From contig JARIEX010000003.1 in NCBI GenBank assembly GCA_031127095.1, positions 1-57,109 of the forward strand: a stretch of 57,109 nucleotides of DNA. Reading direction: 5' to 3'. This DNA is from Gemmatimonadota bacterium (GTDB taxonomy: Bacteria; Gemmatimonadota; Gemmatimonadetes; Gemmatimonadales; Gemmatimonadaceae). Shown piece by piece: positions 7,910 through 17,096 of this stretch. Below the pieces are notes generated by a model that saw nothing but the letters and a program-made list of their open reading frames with translations, was not told the origin of the DNA and searched no databases. The position numbers were made by a program, and so were the translations under genes. Each line of letters opens with the position of its first letter. Position 1 is the stretch's first letter.

Positions 7910-9400
7910 ATGTGTCCCATGCCTTTCGCGATCCAGCTCAGCCACGCCTCGCCCGCCGCGGTGGATTCACCGCTTTTGTCAATCGTCATGCCGCAGGACC
8001 CGACCCTCGATCCGGCACTCCGTGACATCGACACGGCGCTCGGCGGAGCCATTGCGCGGTCGATCACCCGTCGCGACTTCCGCGGGATGCGCGACGAAAC
8101 GATGCTCTTCGTCGGCGGGGACACTGGCGCGCAGCGCGTCCTGCTGGTCGGACGGGGCAGCGCTCCGCTGTCGCGCGCGGGCGCGCGCCGCGCGGCGGCG
8201 ATCGCGGCCCGTCAGGCCGGCAAGATCGGCACGGGTGCGATGCATATCATGCTGCCCGACGCCGACGCGGACGCGATTGAAGGGCTCGCGCTTGGCGCCG
8301 CTGCTGGCTCGTGGTCGTATCCGGATCTGCAGACGCAACCTGCGGAACGGGAGCGGCGGGCACGCCTCGAATCCGTCACCGTGCTCGGTGCCGATACGGA
8401 CGCGGTCCGCGAGGCGTTTGCGGCCGGTGTGGCGGTGGCCGAGGGGCAGGCTATCGCGAAGCGCCTCGGACAGATGCCGGGGAATGTCTGCACGCCGGAG
8501 ACCTTCGTCGAAGTGGGCCGCGAGATCGCGGCGCGCCATGGCATGACGATCACCGTGCTTGGACGCGCCGAAATGGAAGCCGAGCACATGGGCTCGTTTC
8601 TTTGCGTGGCGCAGGGGACGCCGGAGGAGCCGCGACTGGTGGCACTTGAGCACCGCGGTGGCGCGCCGGATCAGCAACCGGTGGTGCTGATCGGCAAGGG
8701 GCTGTGCTTCGACACCGGCGGTATTTCGATCAAGCCCGCCCCCGAAATGGAGTGGATGAAGTTCGACATGATGGGCGCTGCCGGGGTGATGGGCGCGATG
8801 GAAGCGATCGGCCGTCTCAAGCTCCCGATCAACGTGGTGGGCATCATCGGGTCGACCACGAACATGCCTTCGGGTACCGCCGTGAAGCCCGGCGACGTCG
8901 TCCGCGCCTCCAACGGCAAAACCATCGAGATCATCAACACCGACGCCGAGGGGCGGCTGGTACTGGCTGATCTGCTGGTATTCGCGAAGCGTTTCAATCC
9001 CGCGCTCGCGATCGATGCGGCCACGCTCACGGGTGCGATCGTGATCGGCCTCGGACATAACGCGGTCGGTGTGTTCGGCGCGCAGCAGTCGGCGGTGGAT
9101 GAGGTACTCGCGGCCGGTAAGGCGGCCGGCGAACCCGGGTGGCCGATGCCGCTGTGGGATGAGTACAAGGAGCAGATCAAGTCCGACGTCGCTGATCTGA
9201 AGAACACCGGTGGCCGCGCGGCCGGCTCGATCACGGCCGCCCTCTTTCTGCAGGAGTTCGTGGACGGGTATCCGTGGGTGCACCTCGACATTGCGGGCAC
9301 GGCGTATTCGCAGACCGATCTGGGCTGGATTCCCAAGGGACCCACGGGAACGCCAGTCGGCACGTTCGTTGAAATCGCACGGGCGCGCGCGCGACAGTGA
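7910..9400 (+). CDS. pepA: leucyl aminopeptidase (M17)
   Basis: VVLIGKGLCFDTGGISIKPAPEMEWMKFDMMGAAGV and NTDAEGRLVLADLL signatures; start may be 7919 or 7988. Confidence 0.95.
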   Translation: MCPMPFAIQLSHASPAAVDSPLLSIVMPQDPTLDPALRDIDTALGGAIARSITRRDFRGMRDETMLFVGGDTGAQRVLLVGRGSAPLSRAGARRAAAIAARQAGKIGTGAMHIMLPDADADAIEGLALGAAAGSWSYPDLQTQPAERERRARLESVTVLGADTDAVREAFAAGVAVAEGQAIAKRLGQMPGNVCTPETFVEVGREIAARHGMTITVLGRAEMEAEHMGSFLCVAQGTPEEPRLVALEHRGGAPDQQPVVLIGKGLCFDTGGISIKPAPEMEWMKFDMMGAAGVMGAMEAIGRLKLPINVVGIIGSTTNMPSGTAVKPGDVVRASNGKTIEIINTDAEGRLVLADLLVFAKRFNPALAIDAATLTGAIVIGLGHNAVGVFGAQQSAVDEVLAAGKAAGEPGWPMPLWDEYKEQIKSDVADLKNTGGRAAGSITAALFLQEFVDGYPWVHLDIAGTAYSQTDLGWIPKGPTGTPVGTFVEIARARARQ

Positions 9401-11367
9401 TGCGTGGCCAGTGGGGAATGATCGCGGCGGTGCTGGCGATCATGTCGGCGCCGGACGCGCTCGCGGCGCAGGTGCGTCCGGATTCGGCTCGCAAGGACAC
9501 GATTCCGGTGCGGGTCCCGGTCACGGTGCCGGCACCAGCGCGTGCGCCGGTTGCCGGTGACACGACGACGAAGCGGACCGTGGCGAGCGACTCCGCGGTC
9601 TTCGCGCGCGAGTCGGCGCGGACGGACAGTCTGGCGCGTCTCATCGCCGCCGATACCATCAAGGCGCCGATCGCGCGTTTCGAACAGCCTGGCGATTTCG
9701 AGACGGTGCCGCGGCTGCGGTGGTCGCGGGCGGAGATCCTGTCGTCGGGCGCCGTGAATCTGGTGGATCTGCTGGACCGTATTCCCGGCGTGACCACGTA
9801 CCGCAGTGGCTGGGTGGCGGGGGTTCACGCGGCGGTGTTTGCGGGTGATCCCGCCCGGCTCCGGCTCTTTCTGGACGGCGTGGAACTCGATGCGATCGAG
9901 CCCCGCAACGGCGGCTCACTCGATCTGACCGACATCGCGTTGTGGACGCTGGACGAGATCGTCGTCGAGCGCGCCGCTGGCGAGGTGCGCGTGTGGATGC
10001 GAAGCTGGACCGTCGAACGGACCACGGCGTACACGCGCGCCGACATCTTCACCGGCGACCTGAACACGAACGCCTTTCGCGGTCTGTTCGCGCGCCGCTG
10101 GCGCAACGGGATGCTGCTGCAGCTCGGGGGCCAGCAGGTTGCCACGCAGAGTGGCCGCGTGAATGCTGTCACCGGTGCCTCCGGTTCTGGTGGCCGTGGC
10201 GACGGGTCGGTGCAGGGGTTCATGGCGCGGATCGGCTGGTCGCGACGTCGGCTGAGCGTGGATGTCTTCGCCAATTCGGTGAGCCGCGAGCGTGATCCGC
10301 ACAGCGCGCGGGAGGGTTTCACCGACCTGCTCGCATACACGGGATCCCGTCGCGATGCGTACCTGCGCGTCGGGTATGGTGATACGCTGCAGGGGCTGTG
10401 GTCGCAGCTCATCGTCGGTACGGTACGCACGCGGCTTGAGGGGATCGGCGTTGACGGGACCGGCGACGACGCCATCGAAAGCGACACCGGTGCGGTGGCC
10501 GCAACCGATACGATCCGCGGCCGTACCCAACAGCTCGTGGCGGCCGGTTATCGTGGTCGCCGCTGGTCGCTGTCCGTCACGGATCGCGTGCGTGCCATCG
10601 AGGGGGTGAGCATGCATGCGCCCGCGCTGCGCGCGCGCGTAGGGAGTGCGCGGTATGCGATTGGCACCTTCGCCGAACGGAACGGCGTCGACTCCACGCA
10701 GCGCGTCGATCTGTTCGCCCGCGCACAGCCCTTCTCGTGGCTCGTGCTCACGGCGGCACGCACGACCCGCAATCCGGATTCTGCCACCGGGCGGGATCGC
10801 GGCGCCACGGTGCGCGCCGAGGCCGCGCTTCGCTATCGGCGACTCTGGGTCGGCGGCGGCATCATCCGTGACGACGCGAGCCAGTTTCAGTCGCCGGTGA
10901 TCATACGCACAGCACCGGTGTTGCTCTCCGCGACAGCAGCGCAGGGCGTCCTCGCCTCGGCGGGCGGACAGCTCTACAAGGACGTGCGCCTCGACGTGCA
11001 GGCGATCCGCTGGGACGCGTCGCAGTACAATCGCGCGCAACTGCATGTGCGCACCGAGCTGGCCCTGATCAGTGATTGGCGCAAGCGGTTTCCGAAGGGA
11101 CAGTTCTCCATCAATCTCCGTCTCTGGCACGACGTGCGTGGTGGTATCCCGTTCTTCTATGGCGCCGAAGAGGGCACGGGCACGCCGGTGGTTCGTATCA
11201 CCGAGGAGGCGCAGGTGATCACGGGGCTGCTGGAGTTGCGTATTCAGCAGGCCACGCTCTTTTACCAGTACCGCAACCTGACCGGCGGTTCGTACGAGCA
11301 GATTCGGGGCATCACGATGCCGCCGGCGGTCCAGATGTACGGTGTGCGCTGGGAGTTCTGGAACTGA
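9397..11367 (+). CDS. TonB-dependent receptor plug-domain outer-membrane protein
   Basis: Signal peptide; plug-like NLVDLLDRIPGVTTYRSGW...RLRLFLDGVELDAIEPRNGGSLDLTDIALWTLDEIVVERAAGEVRVW; beta-strand-rich remainder ending in ...YGVRWEFWN. Confidence 0.75.
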   Translation: MMRGQWGMIAAVLAIMSAPDALAAQVRPDSARKDTIPVRVPVTVPAPARAPVAGDTTTKRTVASDSAVFARESARTDSLARLIAADTIKAPIARFEQPGDFETVPRLRWSRAEILSSGAVNLVDLLDRIPGVTTYRSGWVAGVHAAVFAGDPARLRLFLDGVELDAIEPRNGGSLDLTDIALWTLDEIVVERAAGEVRVWMRSWTVERTTAYTRADIFTGDLNTNAFRGLFARRWRNGMLLQLGGQQVATQSGRVNAVTGASGSGGRGDGSVQGFMARIGWSRRRLSVDVFANSVSRERDPHSAREGFTDLLAYTGSRRDAYLRVGYGDTLQGLWSQLIVGTVRTRLEGIGVDGTGDDAIESDTGAVAATDTIRGRTQQLVAAGYRGRRWSLSVTDRVRAIEGVSMHAPALRARVGSARYAIGTFAERNGVDSTQRVDLFARAQPFSWLVLTAARTTRNPDSATGRDRGATVRAEAALRYRRLWVGGGIIRDDASQFQSPVIIRTAPVLLSATAAQGVLASAGGQLYKDVRLDVQAIRWDASQYNRAQLHVRTELALISDWRKRFPKGQFSINLRLWHDVRGGIPFFYGAEEGTGTPVVRITEEAQVITGLLELRIQQATLFYQYRNLTGGSYEQIRGITMPPAVQMYGVRWEFWN

Positions 11368-11410
11368 TGCGGTTGACGCACTCCGCCGGTCGCGTTTCAT
11401 TGCCCGTCAC

Positions 11411-12286
11411 ATGATTCGATCGATGACGGGCTTCGGCCAGGCAGAGGGGACGGTCGGCACCGCGCGGGTGCTCGTCGAAGTGCGCACGGTGAACCACCGG
11501 TTTTTTTCGCCGAGTATCAAGCTGCCCGGGGCGTTCGGGCGCTGGGAGTCAGAGGTACGCGAGGCGATGCGGCTGAAAGTCAGCCGGGGGCACGTGACGC
11601 TGTCCGTGCGCACGGAGCGCCTCGCGTCGCAGGCAGTGTCGATCGACGACGACCGTTTCGCTGCGGTCGTGGCGCAATTGCGGGCCTTGCATGACCGGCA
11701 CGGGCTCGTGGGCGGCGTAGATCTGGCGACGGTGCTCCGCATGCCCGACGTCATGGCGGCCCCGCGCGAGGACGACGACACCGGCACGGTACTCGAGCTC
11801 GTTCCGATCTTGGATCGCGCGCTCGATGCGCTGAACCGGGCCCGCCACGACGAAGGGGTTCGGCTGGTCGCCGTGCTGCAGGAGCGACTGGACTTGGTCG
11901 CCGAGGCGCTCCAGCGCATCGCCGCGCGGGCGCCCGAGCGCCTCGTGGCGCAGCGGGACCGGCTGCGCGCCGCCGTTCGTGAACTCGCCGAGGGGCTGGC
12001 GGTCGATGAAGTGCGGCTCGCGCAGGAGATCGCCATTCTGGCCGATCGGATGGACGTCAGTGAGGAACTGGACCGGTTCCGCTCACACATCACCGCCTTC
12101 CAGAGCGTGCTCGGCGGCGTGGACGGGGAGCCCGTCGGGAAGCGGCTCGGCTTCCTGTTACAGGAAATGCTCCGGGAGGCAAACACCACCGGCAGCAAGG
12201 CGGCCGACGCCACTATCCTGCACGACGTGGTTGGCGTGAAGGAGGAGCTGGAACGCATCCGCGAACAGGTTGAGAATCTCGAATGA
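11411..12286 (+). CDS. yicC: YicC/YloC family endoribonuclease
   Basis: MIRSMTGFGQAEG...VEVRTVNHRFFSPSIKLPG; C-term GKRLGFLLQEMLREANTTGSKAADATILHDVVGVKEELERIREQVENLE; precedes gmk. Confidence 0.95.
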   Translation: MIRSMTGFGQAEGTVGTARVLVEVRTVNHRFFSPSIKLPGAFGRWESEVREAMRLKVSRGHVTLSVRTERLASQAVSIDDDRFAAVVAQLRALHDRHGLVGGVDLATVLRMPDVMAAPREDDDTGTVLELVPILDRALDALNRARHDEGVRLVAVLQERLDLVAEALQRIAARAPERLVAQRDRLRAAVRELAEGLAVDEVRLAQEIAILADRMDVSEELDRFRSHITAFQSVLGGVDGEPVGKRLGFLLQEMLREANTTGSKAADATILHDVVGVKEELERIREQVENLE

Positions 12287-12930
12287 ACCCGTTTCCGGTC
12301 ATTTTGTCCGCCCCTTCTGGGGTCGGGAAGACCACGATTGCGCGTCGCGTGCTGGAGCGGCGGGCCGATGTGGGTTATTCTGTAAGTTGTACGACGAGAG
12401 TGCCCCGGGACGGTGAGGTGGATGGGCGCGATTATCAGTTTGTGGCCCATGACACGTTCCTTGCGGCGCGCGATGCCGGGGAATTCGCAGAGTGGGCCGA
12501 AGTGCATGGCAATTGCTACGGGACACTGCGGTCGGAAGTCCGTCGGGTGCTGGACGCAGGGCAGCATGTGCTGATGGACATCGATGTGCAGGGGGCACGA
12601 CAGTTTCACGCGGCGTTTCCCGAGACCGTGCTGATCTTCGTGTTGCCGCCGTCCGGTGAGGTGCTCAAATCGCGGCTATCGTCTCGGAAGAGCGAGAGCC
12701 GCGAGCGGTTGCTGGTACGGCTCCGGAATGCGCGCGCGGAACTCGGTGAAGTGGGACGGTATCATTACGTGGTGGTGAACGACGACCTCGAACGTGCGGT
12801 GGATCAGGTCAGCGCCATTATCGATGCCGAGGGACTCCGCCACGATCGCGTTCACGAGGTCGAGGCTCAGGTCGAGGCGCTCATTGCGCAGCTCGAACAG
12901 GAAATTCACGTTTACAGCCAGGGCGACTGA
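12283..12930 (+). CDS. gmk: guanylate kinase
   Basis: PVILSAPSGVGKTTIARRVLER...YSVSCTTRVPRDGEVDGRDYQFV. Confidence 0.96.
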   Translation: MNPFPVILSAPSGVGKTTIARRVLERRADVGYSVSCTTRVPRDGEVDGRDYQFVAHDTFLAARDAGEFAEWAEVHGNCYGTLRSEVRRVLDAGQHVLMDIDVQGARQFHAAFPETVLIFVLPPSGEVLKSRLSSRKSESRERLLVRLRNARAELGEVGRYHYVVVNDDLERAVDQVSAIIDAEGLRHDRVHEVEAQVEALIAQLEQEIHVYSQGD

Positions 12931-12933
12931 CGC

Positions 12934-13140
12934 ATGCAGGTTTTCACTCCGTCCGACGTGTCGAAGCACGCGGCCAACAAGTATTTGAGCGTGCTGATCG
13001 CGGCCAAGTTTGCGCGCGTGCTCAACGAGTTCCCGCGCGACCGCTCGGCGCATGAGAAGAAGCTCACGACGCGCGCGCTCGAAGAGTTGGCGCACGGTGA
13101 GATCGAGTATCGCGTCGTGCCGCGTCGCCGTCCGGCCTGA
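12934..13140 (+). CDS. rpoZ: DNA-directed RNA polymerase omega subunit
   Basis: 68 aa after gmk; NKYLSVLIAAKFARVLNEFPRD...KLTTRALEELAHGEIEYRV. Confidence 0.85.
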   Translation: MQVFTPSDVSKHAANKYLSVLIAAKFARVLNEFPRDRSAHEKKLTTRALEELAHGEIEYRVVPRRRPA

Positions 13141-13164
13141 GGTCACGTACCTCGCTGGACCCTC

Positions 13165-13203
13165 TGCCGCGCCGTGACGATCGTCCCGGCGCGGCAACTT
13201 TTC
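13165..13203 (+). terminator. hairpin terminator after rpoZ
   Basis: tgccgcgcc ... ggcgcggca followed by acttttct. Confidence 0.6.
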
Positions 13204-13231
13204 TCACCCCACCGCACCCACGACTGTTCCT

Positions 13232-14437
13232 GTGCGTCCCTTCGACCGTCAGCGCATTCTGCTCGGGGTCACCGGTGGCATCGCGTCCTATAAGGCCGCG
13301 TGGCTGGCGCGACTGCTCACGCAGGCTGGTGCCGAAGTCGATGTCGTGCTCACGCGGGCGGCCGCCGAGTTTATCGGCGCGATCACCTTTGAAGCACTCA
13401 CCGGCCGACCGGTCCACACCGCGTTGATCGCGCCAGGGCACGCGCTCGATCACATCGCGCTCGCGCGCGCCGCGCAGTTGGTCGTGGTAGCGCCTGCGAC
13501 CGCGGATTTTCTGGCGCGTGCCGTCGGTGGGCACGCCGATGATCTGCTCTCGGCCTGCCTGCTGGCCACCACGGCGCCTGTGCTGCTCGTGCCTGCCATG
13601 AACGACCGGATGTGGGCGCACGCGCAGGTGGTCCGCAATACCGAGGCGGCTCGCGGGATCGGCTATCACGTGCTCGATCCGGATGACGGGGCGTTGGCGG
13701 TGGGGGAGGGGAGCGGCCCCGGACGTATGCCGGAGCCCGAGACGATCGTGGCGCATTGCGCACGGCTCCTCGAGCCGCGGGCGGCGCTGGCGGGCCGTCG
13801 CGTGGTCGTCACAGCCGGGCCGACGCGCGAACCACTCGATCCGGTGCGCTTTCTTTCCAATCGCAGTAGCGGAAAGATGGGGGTCGCGCTGGCGGCGGCT
13901 GCGTGGCGGCGTGGCGCCGAGGTCACGCTGATCGCCGGGCCACTCGAGGTGCCGATTCCCCGTGACATTCCAGTCGTCCGCGTGGAAACCACGGCGCAGA
14001 TGCAGGAGGCCGTGGCGCGCGCACTGCCGGGAGCCGATGCCCTGATTATGGCCGCCGCCCCTGCTGATTTCACCGTCGCGACCCCCGCGTCCGGCAAGCT
14101 GAAGAAAGCGGGCGCGCCCGATGCGCTCGCGCTGACCGAAACGGCGGACGTGCTGGTGACGACGCGCGCGCTGCGGTCGCCGTCGTGCGTCGTGGTGGGT
14201 TTCGCCCTGGAGACCGGCGACGCGCGGGCCGAGGCGAAACGCAAGCTCGCCGCCAAGGCGCTCGACCTCGTCGTGGCGAATGATGCGCTCGAGCCGGGGG
14301 CGGGTTTTGGTGTGGACACGAATCGCGTGACCATCATCTCGGCGGACGGAGGCGAGGAAGCGCTGCCGTTGCTCAGCAAGGCTGCGGTCGCCGATCATGT
14401 GCTCGATCGCGTGGCGGACGTTCTCGGTGGACGCTAA
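13232..14437 (+). CDS. coaBC: bifunctional phosphopantothenoylcysteine decarboxylase/phosphopantothenate synthase
   Basis: ILLGVTGGIASYKAAWLARLL; PAMNDRMWAHAQVVRN; VVVTAGPTREPLDPVRFLSNRSSGKMGVALA. Confidence 0.96.
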   Translation: MRPFDRQRILLGVTGGIASYKAAWLARLLTQAGAEVDVVLTRAAAEFIGAITFEALTGRPVHTALIAPGHALDHIALARAAQLVVVAPATADFLARAVGGHADDLLSACLLATTAPVLLVPAMNDRMWAHAQVVRNTEAARGIGYHVLDPDDGALAVGEGSGPGRMPEPETIVAHCARLLEPRAALAGRRVVVTAGPTREPLDPVRFLSNRSSGKMGVALAAAAWRRGAEVTLIAGPLEVPIPRDIPVVRVETTAQMQEAVARALPGADALIMAAAPADFTVATPASGKLKKAGAPDALALTETADVLVTTRALRSPSCVVVGFALETGDARAEAKRKLAAKALDLVVANDALEPGAGFGVDTNRVTIISADGGEEALPLLSKAAVADHVLDRVADVLGGR

Positions 14438-15617
14438 GGAGCGCCTGCGCCGATATCTCGAGCAGCGACGCGAGCTCGGTGAATCTGAGCTCGTGCTCGA
14501 CGGTCTTGCCGTTGACGAGGTGCTGTCGTTGATCGGTGCGAAGTCTGTTGCGCCCCCCCGTGCCGCCGGCGGCGCAACTCCGGCGGGTTCCCCGCCACGC
14601 CCCAAGTCGCCGCAGCGGGCTGACCGCGACGTAGACGCGTCCGCGCTACACGGAGAGTCGCCGCCGTGGCCCGATGCCGCTCCCGACATGGATGCCGGGC
14701 AGTTGGCCCCCTCGGCCCCCGCCATCCCGCCGCCCACGCCAGAGGTGCGCTTCGACCGCGGAGCGTCGACCGACTGGCGTGAAGCACTACGCGGTGCAGG
14801 GGCCGCGCGCCCCAACGAACCGGTGCCGCGTGGCGCAGCACCGATCCCGTCCGCCTCCAGTGCTACGCCCGAGACGGGGGCGCGTAGTCCGGACGCTGCA
14901 CGCCCGACGGTTCACGTGACAGGCGCCGAGGCAATGCCACGAGCGCTGCCGGCGTGGTTGGCGGCGTTGGATCTCCCCGCGGGAATTGACGCCGACCGGC
15001 TGACCGTACCCGAAACGGCCCGCGACATCACCGCGCTCCCAACGCTGGACGCTCTCGGGCGCCATGTGGCCGGCTGCAACCGATGCAGCTTGCACGCCAC
15101 GGCGAAGCACGCCGTGCCGGGGGAGGGGAATGCGTCGGCGGAACTCCTGTGTATCGGCGAGGCACCCGATGCCGACGAGGACGAGTCCGGCCGGCCGTTC
15201 ATCGGCGAGGCGGGGCAGTTGCTCACGAAGATTCTTGGCGCGATTCAGTTGACGCGCGACGACGTCTATCTCTGCAACGTCCTCAAGCATCGTCCGCCGG
15301 GGACTCGCGACCCGTTGCCCGAGGAGGTCGCGGCCTGTCAGCCGTACCTGCTGCGGCAGATCGAACTCGTGCGGCCCCGCGTGATTCTCGCGCTTGGACG
15401 CGTGGCCGCGCAGACGCTGCTGCACACCGCCACCGGCATCGGTGGACTGCGCGGGCGCGTGCACCGCTCTCATGGGATCCCGCTCATCGTCACGTATCAT
15501 CCCGCAGCGCTGCTGCGTAACGAAGCGTGGAAGCGCCCCACGTGGGAGGATGTCAAGCTTGCCCGCCGCATTCTCGACGCGTCGCGTGCCGCTCACGCGG
15601 ACCAACCCGGATCATGA
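14427..15617 (+). CDS. family 4 (Fe-S) uracil-DNA glycosylase with N-terminal extension
   Basis: CNRCSLH...GEGNASAELLCIGEAPDADEDESGRPFIGEAGQLL...YLCNVLKHRPPGTRDPLPEEVAAC...IVTYHPAALLRN; four conserved Cys; likely GTG start overlapping coaBC. Confidence 0.92.
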   Translation: MDAKERLRRYLEQRRELGESELVLDGLAVDEVLSLIGAKSVAPPRAAGGATPAGSPPRPKSPQRADRDVDASALHGESPPWPDAAPDMDAGQLAPSAPAIPPPTPEVRFDRGASTDWREALRGAGAARPNEPVPRGAAPIPSASSATPETGARSPDAARPTVHVTGAEAMPRALPAWLAALDLPAGIDADRLTVPETARDITALPTLDALGRHVAGCNRCSLHATAKHAVPGEGNASAELLCIGEAPDADEDESGRPFIGEAGQLLTKILGAIQLTRDDVYLCNVLKHRPPGTRDPLPEEVAACQPYLLRQIELVRPRVILALGRVAAQTLLHTATGIGGLRGRVHRSHGIPLIVTYHPAALLRNEAWKRPTWEDVKLARRILDASRAAHADQPGS

Positions 15618-17089
15618 CCAGCCTCGCCGTTTCAAATACCGCCGCACCCGCTGTGCGCGACCCGTTCAAGGAGCGTCGGCCGCCCTGGTCTGAGGAAGCC
15701 GAGCAGGCCGTGCTGGGCGCCATGCTGCTCGACGCCGACGCGATTATGCGCGCCGCCGAGCACGTGGATGACACGATGTTCTATCGCGAGGGACATCGCC
15801 GGCTGTTCCGCGCGATGGTCTCGATCACCGAGCGCGGCAGCGTGGTCGATCCGCTCACGCTCGCCGATGAACTCGAGCGTCGCGGGGAGCTGGAGCACGC
15901 CGGTGGTCGCGAGTACCTCGGGTTCCTGCTGGATGCGGTGCCCACGGTGGCGAACGTGGAGTACCACGCACGCATCGTGAAGGAGCGCGCGCTGCTGCGG
16001 CGCCTGATCGAGGTCTCCACCGAGATCGTGTCGGAGGCCTTCGAAGGGCGCCTGCCGGCGTCGGATCTGCTCGATTCGGCGGAAACCCGCATTTTTTCGC
16101 TGGGGCAGTCGAGAGAGCGGACCGGGTTCTCGCGCATCAAAGAGCTGTTGTGGCCGGCCATGGAGAAGCTGGAGCTGCTGGCCCAGCGTGAGGCGGCGAT
16201 CACCGGCGTGCCGAGCGGTTTCAACGAGCTCGATTTCATGACGTCGGGTTTTCAGCCGGCGGACCTCGTGATCGTCGCCGCACGCCCGTCGATGGGCAAG
16301 ACGGCGTTCACGCTCAATATCGCGCAGCATGCGGCCATCACGGCCAAGGTCCCGGTGGCGTTCTTCTCGCTCGAAATGAGCAAGGAGTCGCTCGTGCAGC
16401 GTATGCTCGCCTCGGAGGCGCTGATCGATGCGCAGGCGCTGCGTAAAGGGGGGCGGGCTCTCGACGAATCGATGCCACGTCTGGCGCAGGCTGCCGGTAT
16501 CCTGAGCCATGCGCCCATCTTCATCGACGACACCCCCGGTATCACCATTCTCGAGATGCGCGCCAAGGCGCGACGGCTCAAGTCGGAACACGACCTGGGG
16601 CTCATCATCGTGGACTACCTGCAGCTCATGACCGGCCCCGCCGGCGTCGAGAACCGTCAACAGGAAGTCTCGCAAATCTCCCGTGGCCTGAAGGCACTGG
16701 CGAAGGAGCTTGGCGTGCCGGTTGTCGCACTGTCGCAGCTCTCGCGTGCGCCGGAACAGCGTACCGGCGACGATAAGGGCCGTCCGCAACTCTCCGACCT
16801 GCGTGAATCGGGCGCCATCGAGCAGGACGCTGACGTGATCATGTTCATCTTCCGGCAGGAAGTGTACGCCGAACGTGACGAGAACGGTCGCTTGAAGGAT
16901 CCCGATCTCGAAGGCAAGGCGGAGATCATCATTGGCAAGCAGCGAAACGGCCCCATCGGTAGTGCGCGGCTGTACTTCCACAAGCAGTACACGCGGTTCG
17001 ACAACTTCTCCGCGCGTCAGGCCCCCTCTGATTTCGGTGGCCCACGCTTGGTGAAGGGGCCCGATGATTTCGGTGGCACGCCATTCTGA
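15614..17089 (+). CDS. dnaB: replicative DNA helicase
   Basis: PPWSEEAEQAVLGAMLLD; VIVAARPSMGKTAFTLNIAQHAA; VPVAFFSLEMSKESLVQRM; no intein. Confidence 0.97.
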   Translation: MTSLAVSNTAAPAVRDPFKERRPPWSEEAEQAVLGAMLLDADAIMRAAEHVDDTMFYREGHRRLFRAMVSITERGSVVDPLTLADELERRGELEHAGGREYLGFLLDAVPTVANVEYHARIVKERALLRRLIEVSTEIVSEAFEGRLPASDLLDSAETRIFSLGQSRERTGFSRIKELLWPAMEKLELLAQREAAITGVPSGFNELDFMTSGFQPADLVIVAARPSMGKTAFTLNIAQHAAITAKVPVAFFSLEMSKESLVQRMLASEALIDAQALRKGGRALDESMPRLAQAAGILSHAPIFIDDTPGITILEMRAKARRLKSEHDLGLIIVDYLQLMTGPAGVENRQQEVSQISRGLKALAKELGVPVVALSQLSRAPEQRTGDDKGRPQLSDLRESGAIEQDADVIMFIFRQEVYAERDENGRLKDPDLEGKAEIIIGKQRNGPIGSARLYFHKQYTRFDNFSARQAPSDFGGPRLVKGPDDFGGTPF

Positions 17090-17096
17090 CGGTCAC

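Noticed and set aside
7101-8025. ORFs across the tRNA region (7101..7622 and 7375..8025)
   Set aside because: They translate tRNA sequence (for example RWRNWQTQGTQNPPLARVSGFDPRSGHQ and GCSSMAEHSTVNRAVVGSTPTAP), a common false-CDS pattern.
9916-11400. 494 aa antisense ORF opposite the TonB-plug gene
   Set aside because: Sense frame has signal peptide and plug motif; antisense lacks any recognisable domain.
13064-14815. 583 aa antisense ORF opposite coaBC/UDG
   Set aside because: Shadow ORF spanning several real genes; composition typical of antisense translation of GC-rich DNA.
15614-17089. Possible intein in dnaB, a frequent insertion site
   Set aside because: 492 aa, uninterrupted Walker and downstream helicase motifs; no intein.
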